From Desulfococcaceae bacterium HSG8 (GTDB lineage Bacteria > Desulfobacterota > Desulfobacteria > Desulfobacterales > 4be13), in contig JAUCGG010000031.1 in the NCBI GenBank assembly GCA_030378015.1, positions 1 through 35,379 on the forward strand: DNA of 35,379 nt. Direction: 5' to 3'. Positions 31,719 through 35,379 of the stretch are shown piece after piece. Position 1 is the first letter of the stretch, and each line of letters starts with the position of its first letter. The notes below the pieces were generated by a model. It searched no databases and had not been told where the DNA came from. It saw only the letters and a program-made list of their open reading frames with translations. Position numbers and translations under genes: made by a program.

Positions 31719-33434
31719 TTACGGATCATGATCCAGCGGAAGCAAAATCTCAAACGTGGTTCCCTGGCCAGGCTGACTCGCGACTCGGATTTCACCACCA
31801 TGCCCCTGTATGATCTCCCAGGCAAGGGGAAGGCCAAGCCCCAGGCCTTTTTCTTTGGTCGTATAATCTGGATCGAAAATGTGATTTATATTTTCCGCAC
31901 TGATCCCCATACCAGTATCAGAAATTCCGATAATGACCTGTTTTTTTCCTCCTGATTTCATGAAAAGGCTGATATTCCCACCATCAGGGACAGATTCCAT
32001 CGCATTTTTGATGACATTCAGAAATGCCTGTTTCATCTTATCTGCATCCATAGCGACAATGCAGGGAAAATCGGGCCATCGGGTAATCATCCGAATGCTT
32101 TCTGATTGAGCCTCCTCTGCCACAAGGAGAATGATTTGTTTAAGAATCAGAACCAGATCATTACATCTCAGTTCCGGGTTGCGGCTTCTCGAAATGCTGA
32201 GAAATTCCTCAATGATCTGATTAAGTCTCCTGATTTCATCCCGAATTACCCCTGTAAGCTGATGCGGCACATCTCTCTGGAGTCTCTGGATTGCCATGCT
32301 GATCGCGTTGAGCGGATTCCGTATTTCATGGGCCACGCCTGCTGCAAGACGTCCCATGGCCGACAACCTTTCAATCTGCTGCATTTGTCGTTCCATAGTT
32401 TTCATCCTGTCCATATACCTGCCCTGGTTTTTGTGGAGAAGCCACAGAGATAAGACCGCAACCATCACCATGAAACTGACGGAAATGAACATACTCCGCC
32501 TGTTTTCTTTAAGTATCTGGTGTGTTATATCAGCTTTGACTCCCAATCGCAATATCCCGACAAATTCGTCGAATATCCGTACAGGCGCGGCAATTTCCAG
32601 GAGATTCTCCTCGCCGGTCAAAATCTTCCGGCTCGTTACCGTGTCTTTGAAAACAGCTTCGGTTCGGAGTTCTTCAGGCAGTTCCCCGGACTGAGCGATG
32701 ATTCTGTCATGGGGATCTGTCATCACCAGATATGCCGTATCCGCGCTCTGTTCCGTAGCCTCAACAGCCTGTTGAATAGAAAACCTTGAACGCCTGTAAT
32801 TGAAGTCCTGATCGCTCAATCCCAGGATAACCGTACCGCCTGAATCCCGTCGGAGAGCAACAAATCCAAGTCCCCCGGAGTTTTCAGGCCGATCAAACAC
32901 ACTGATTTTAAATGCCTCATATCCCCGGATCACAGGATCAGCAACCCGCACTATTTCTTCGGGAACTGACCGATTCTCAAATATGGTGTGCCCGGCATGA
33001 TCCAGGAAGGCGATGAGACTCAGGCGTTCTTCATTCGCCAAAGATATAAGTTTATCGGGAATGAGATATTTTTCCTCTGCTTTTATATCAATTTCCAGGG
33101 CCAGATCCATCAGATCAATGAGGAACAGTTCCTGTATTGAAACAGTGTCTTCGCTGAGGACAGTTTCTGATCCAGAATCAAACGCGGTCTGCTGAATCTG
33201 ACCTATCTGCTGAAAATACCCTTCAGCCGATTGCTGAACATCCTTCACTGTAATCATGCCTTTGTTTTTTATAAATTTCAAAAGGATACTGTCCAGGGTG
33301 TTCAGGTTCATAATACCCATGATGAGGAAAAGAAGGATAAAAACCAGACATACCAGGGCCACGGCCAGGGCTTGGAGAAAAGGCTGCTGATCTGCTGTCG
33401 AATCCGGGTTTTTCTGACGGATATGTATATTCAT
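31719..33434 (-). CDS. Membrane sensor histidine kinase
   Basis: The 571-residue protein has two transmembrane helices (about 20-43 and 314-334) enclosing a ~270-residue outer sensor region of Cache-like type. After the second helix comes a coiled coil, then the dimerisation/phosphoacceptor domain GRLAAGVAHEIRNPLNAIS with His369. The ATP-binding domain follows (N box NVIKNAMESV, G1 SDTGMGIS, F box FDPDYTTK, G2 GLGLGLPLAWEI). It should autophosphorylate and pass phosphate to a response regulator, but none is visible beside it. No HAMP domain is obvious. The start at 33434 lacks a good ribosome site, so it may be wrong by a few codons. Confidence 0.88.
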   Translation of the reverse strand: MNIHIRQKNPDSTADQQPFLQALAVALVCLVFILLFLIMGIMNLNTLDSILLKFIKNKGMITVKDVQQSAEGYFQQIGQIQQTAFDSGSETVLSEDTVSIQELFLIDLMDLALEIDIKAEEKYLIPDKLISLANEERLSLIAFLDHAGHTIFENRSVPEEIVRVADPVIRGYEAFKISVFDRPENSGGLGFVALRRDSGGTVILGLSDQDFNYRRSRFSIQQAVEATEQSADTAYLVMTDPHDRIIAQSGELPEELRTEAVFKDTVTSRKILTGEENLLEIAAPVRIFDEFVGILRLGVKADITHQILKENRRSMFISVSFMVMVAVLSLWLLHKNQGRYMDRMKTMERQMQQIERLSAMGRLAAGVAHEIRNPLNAISMAIQRLQRDVPHQLTGVIRDEIRRLNQIIEEFLSISRSRNPELRCNDLVLILKQIILLVAEEAQSESIRMITRWPDFPCIVAMDADKMKQAFLNVIKNAMESVPDGGNISLFMKSGGKKQVIIGISDTGMGISAENINHIFDPDYTTKEKGLGLGLPLAWEIIQGHGGEIRVASQPGQGTTFEILLPLDHDP

Positions 33435-33443
33435 ATTTCATAT

Positions 33444-33738
33444 TTATTGTGACAGAATTAACAGTGTTTTACTTGCCCCTTCCTGTTTCTGCCGGGTGGG
33501 CTGTTTCAGGCGAGCAATGGCGGTGAAAGGGTCAGGCGTTTCCACGAGCGCGACTGCCGCGAGCATTGTCGAAAAGGGGTGCTGCTTTACAGTTCCGATG
33601 AAAAAGGCGATATCGTCCGAGGTGATCGGTTCGCCATCGTGAAAGGTGGCGTATTTTCTTAAACAAATAAAAGGCCATCTTCGGCGATCTCCCATTTTTC
33701 GGCGAGATAGGGATGACAGTTCCAATTTCTGTCTATGG
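33444..33738 (-). pseudogene. Fragment of a peptide ABC transporter substrate-binding protein
   Basis: In one frame PYLAEKWEIAEDGLLFV, and after a frameshift LRKYATFHDGEPITSDDIAF and LVETPDPFTAIARLKQPTR, match the N-terminal domain of oligopeptide-binding proteins (SBP_bac_5). Only about 95 of ~500 residues are left. A palindromic repeat replaces the upstream end and the histidine kinase region follows downstream. Not functional. Confidence 0.75.
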
Positions 33739-33856
33739 CGATTTTCGGAAAAGAATATACCCGGGGCCAGTTTGTAGTTCCGCCTTCAGGCGGCGTGACA
33801 CCGCCTGAGGGCGGAACTACAAACTGGCCCGGGTATATTCATTGTTGAAAATCGCC
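33739..33856. repeat. 118-bp near-perfect inverted repeat
   Basis: GAATATACCCGGGGCCAGTT then TGTAGTTCCGCC pairs with GGCGGAACTACA then AACTGGCCCGGGTATATTC around a CTTCAGGCGGCGTGACACCG centre. An outer GGCGATTTTC/GAAAATCGCC pair adds to it. It marks the truncated end of the substrate-binding-protein relic. Confidence 0.7.
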
Positions 33857-33864
33857 TATGTGTA

Positions 33865-34046
33865 AGGGATTTCCCAATAAATAATCTGCCCACGCTGCCC
33901 ATCTGACCTTATATTTTAATCTTGCTCTTTATCTTGCTCTTGCTCTTTATCAGGCAGGAGCAGGAGCGAGAGCACAAGGGCAAGAGTAAGAGCAAGATAA
34001 AGAGCAAGAGCAAGATACCGGGTATATTAATTTTTGGGAAATACCT
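33865..34046. mobile_element. 182-bp element with AGGGATTTCCCAATAAATAA-type ends
   Basis: The left end AGGGATTTCCCAATAAATAA is the same as the right end of the 21249-21388 element. Its own right end (reverse complement AGGTATTTCCCAAAAATTAA then TATACCCG) is inverted to it. The interior differs: TATCTTGCTCTTGCTCTTTA and its complement make an inverted array of 6-bp CTTGCT-type units. Non-coding. Confidence 0.7.
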
Positions 34047-34361
34047 AAGAGGAAGGTAAAAATCTATTCCGGTGTGTTTCGGATTGTACCGCCGAATTCA
34101 GATGGAGGTGTTTTGCGGGCAACGCCACGGAGAAATTGCTGCACAAAACTCTGAGCCTTCTGTAAATCATCTATGTTCTCCGAATGTTACAAAATTATTG
34201 ATTAGGTACTTAATAACACATACAAAGGAACCCGGCTTCCTGTACCGCGCGTTGTCATTCACCGCACATGCTTGCAATGCGGGTATCTGGGAAGGCAGGG
34301 GGCTTCTCCGCAGGTGCGTTACGAAGCAGGAACTTCGTAACGAGGGCCGCCGTTTTTCCAT
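34047..34361. other. Gene-less stretch with terminator-like hairpin
   Basis: No coding frame is supported. A perfect 10-bp stem CGTTACGAAG/CTTCGTAACG with a 6-base loop (34317-34342) lies 20 bp beyond the stop of the minus-strand HisG-family gene and may end its transcript; no clear T-run follows in that direction. Confidence 0.45.
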
Positions 34362-35120
34362 CTACTGAGACTCTGATTTCAGATACATTTCAAAGAGCGA
34401 GGTAATGCCATCAATGATTCCCCGTTTCCAGGGAATTTCCAGGCTTTCCAGGCTGGCAATCAGGCATCCCTCGGATTTGGGCGAACCGGATATTTCCAGC
34501 GTATCAATAATTTTCAGCCGGTTTTTACGCAGTGTATTTCCTGTCTCGGTATTTTCCACGATCATGTCGCAGTCCTCCGGGATCAGGGATTCCGTGGCCC
34601 CGTAAGTCATAATCACGCGGTAAGGATGGAGATTATTCCTCTGGGCATAATAATCTGCCAGATAGACATATTCCGATGCGATCCTGAGATATTCTCCTTT
34701 GGCCTGGGAGCGGAAAGATCGGATAAAATCAGCCACATCATCTCCTTCATCCTGATGGACAGCCACAACAATCCTTACCTGGCCGAACCCCAGTCTGAGC
34801 TTTTCAATCACCGGGCTTTTCGGAAAACGCTGCCGGTGTTCGGCAAGCCAGTCTGTGCCGGATATGGCGATATCGAAATTCGCATTTGCCACATGCGTCG
34901 GCATATCCTGGGGCCGGATGACTTTGGCGGCGACCAGTTCCGGCTGTATGATAAGCTGCTTCGCTGTTTCCGTTTCCGTCCTCATTACGGGCCGGCGATC
35001 CAGGTTCTCTGTTTCATATCCGTCAAAATGCAGACCGGCTCCTTTTATAAAAGGCAAAACATGCGCCATCAGATGTCCGTCCGGCAGGGCAATATTCAGT
35101 TTATCAGGGATACCTCCCAT
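34362..35120 (-). CDS. hisG: HisG-family ATP phosphoribosyltransferase
   Basis: The 252-residue protein has the HisG pattern: LNIALPDGHL at the start (usually ALPKGRL), KVIRPQDMPTHVANANFDIA (92-111), ISGTDWLAE, LRLGFGQVRIVVAV, IASEYVYLADYY, TYGATESLIPEDCDMIVENT and ETGNTLRKNRLKIID. HisG makes phosphoribosyl-ATP, the first step of histidine synthesis. The length lies between short (~210) and long (~300) forms; the regulatory ACT-like domain is not evident. Replacement of the KGR loop by DGH is odd and might mean a paralogue with another substrate. No other his gene is visible. AGAGGA precedes ATG 35120. Confidence 0.78.
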   Translation of the reverse strand: MGGIPDKLNIALPDGHLMAHVLPFIKGAGLHFDGYETENLDRRPVMRTETETAKQLIIQPELVAAKVIRPQDMPTHVANANFDIAISGTDWLAEHRQRFPKSPVIEKLRLGFGQVRIVVAVHQDEGDDVADFIRSFRSQAKGEYLRIASEYVYLADYYAQRNNLHPYRVIMTYGATESLIPEDCDMIVENTETGNTLRKNRLKIIDTLEISGSPKSEGCLIASLESLEIPWKRGIIDGITSLFEMYLKSESQ

Positions 35121-35193
35121 TTTTTTTGTCCTCTGCGGTTAAAGAAATTTCACTCAATTTGTATAAAATCCGAAAAAACTGACTCCGAACCTT

Positions 35194-35379
35194 ATTAAGC
35201 ATTAAGCATTAAGCATTACGCATTAAGCATTACGCATTACGCATTACGCATTACGCATTACGCATTACGCATTACGCATCACGCATCACGCATCACGCAT
35301 CACGCATCACGCATCACGCATCACGCATCACGCATCACGCATCACGCATCACGCATCACGCATCACGCATCACGCATCA
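35194..35379. repeat. Heptanucleotide tandem array (GCATTAA / GCATTAC / GCATCAC)
   Basis: More than 25 units of 7 bp run to the window edge, changing from GCATTAA through GCATTAC to GCATCAC. The block-wise change of variants suggests growth by slippage or unequal exchange. The full length is unknown because the window ends. Confidence 0.92.

Noticed and set aside
35194-35379. Possible origin-type iterons
   Set aside because: Units are 7 bp without spacing and no replication gene or DnaA-box cluster is near; it fits the simple tandem arrays seen elsewhere.

Overview
The window looks like a chromosomal segment of a large, repeat-rich genome of a Desulfobacterota-type sulfate reducer (Desulfonema/Desulfococcus-like). 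This is inferred from the mix of protein families (SiaB/SiaC, Ser/Thr kinases with a DWG motif, DUF4384, DUF4388, Uma2, DUF1566/Lcl) and from intergenic spaces filled with palindromic elements and 7-bp tandem repeats. No rRNA or tRNA gene was seen, so the taxonomy is tentative.

Layout. Positions 1-1257 look like a remnant of an integron cassette array: a partial ORF, an attC-like palindrome, an internally deleted group II intron, a small secreted-protein gene and a good attC site. Positions 1258-4600 hold further group II intron 5' relics, palindromic elements and a toxin-antitoxin-like island: a HEPN protein with an overlapping small partner, a decayed antitoxin/PIN pair, an intact YefM/YoeB pair, and two small uncharacterised ORFs, one interrupted by a 236-bp palindromic element. 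Positions 5045-7341 are housekeeping-like: coaBC, an overlapping 61-aa Cys/His protein, and a metallo-beta-lactamase-fold hydrolase. A frameshifted IS1380-type transposase follows (7558-8824).

Positions 9502-12512 (minus strand) carry a Uma2-type nuclease-fold protein and a siaB-siaC-class III nucleotide cyclase cluster, a relative of the Pseudomonas Sia switch in which the diguanylate cyclase is replaced by a class III cyclase. Positions 13541-18618 hold envelope and signalling genes: an SH3b-SH3b-AMIN-like protein, a membrane Ser/Thr kinase with a zinc ribbon and a Cache-like sensor, and a collagen-like, S74-chaperone-terminated surface protein. A U32 peptidase-family protein follows (19067-21121).

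The most striking part is 22113-29104 (plus strand). After a Lar-zinc-ribbon/DUF4388 protein comes a consensus sigma70-like promoter and three genes: a PAS-GrpE fusion, a lid-less divergent Hsp70, and a 977-aa single-pass membrane protein with two J-like domains (HPD replaced by HPT in the first) and a C-terminal DUF1566/Lcl domain. I read this as a dedicated, possibly signal-responsive Hsp70 machine linked to the envelope. Composition is visible in the sequence; function is inference.

The right end (29402-35379) contains a broken AAA ATPase, a transposase tail, a DUF4384 protein, a sensor histidine kinase, a peptide-binding-protein relic, a HisG-family protein, several palindromic elements (two with apparent 9-bp target duplications) and a long 7-bp repeat array running off the window.
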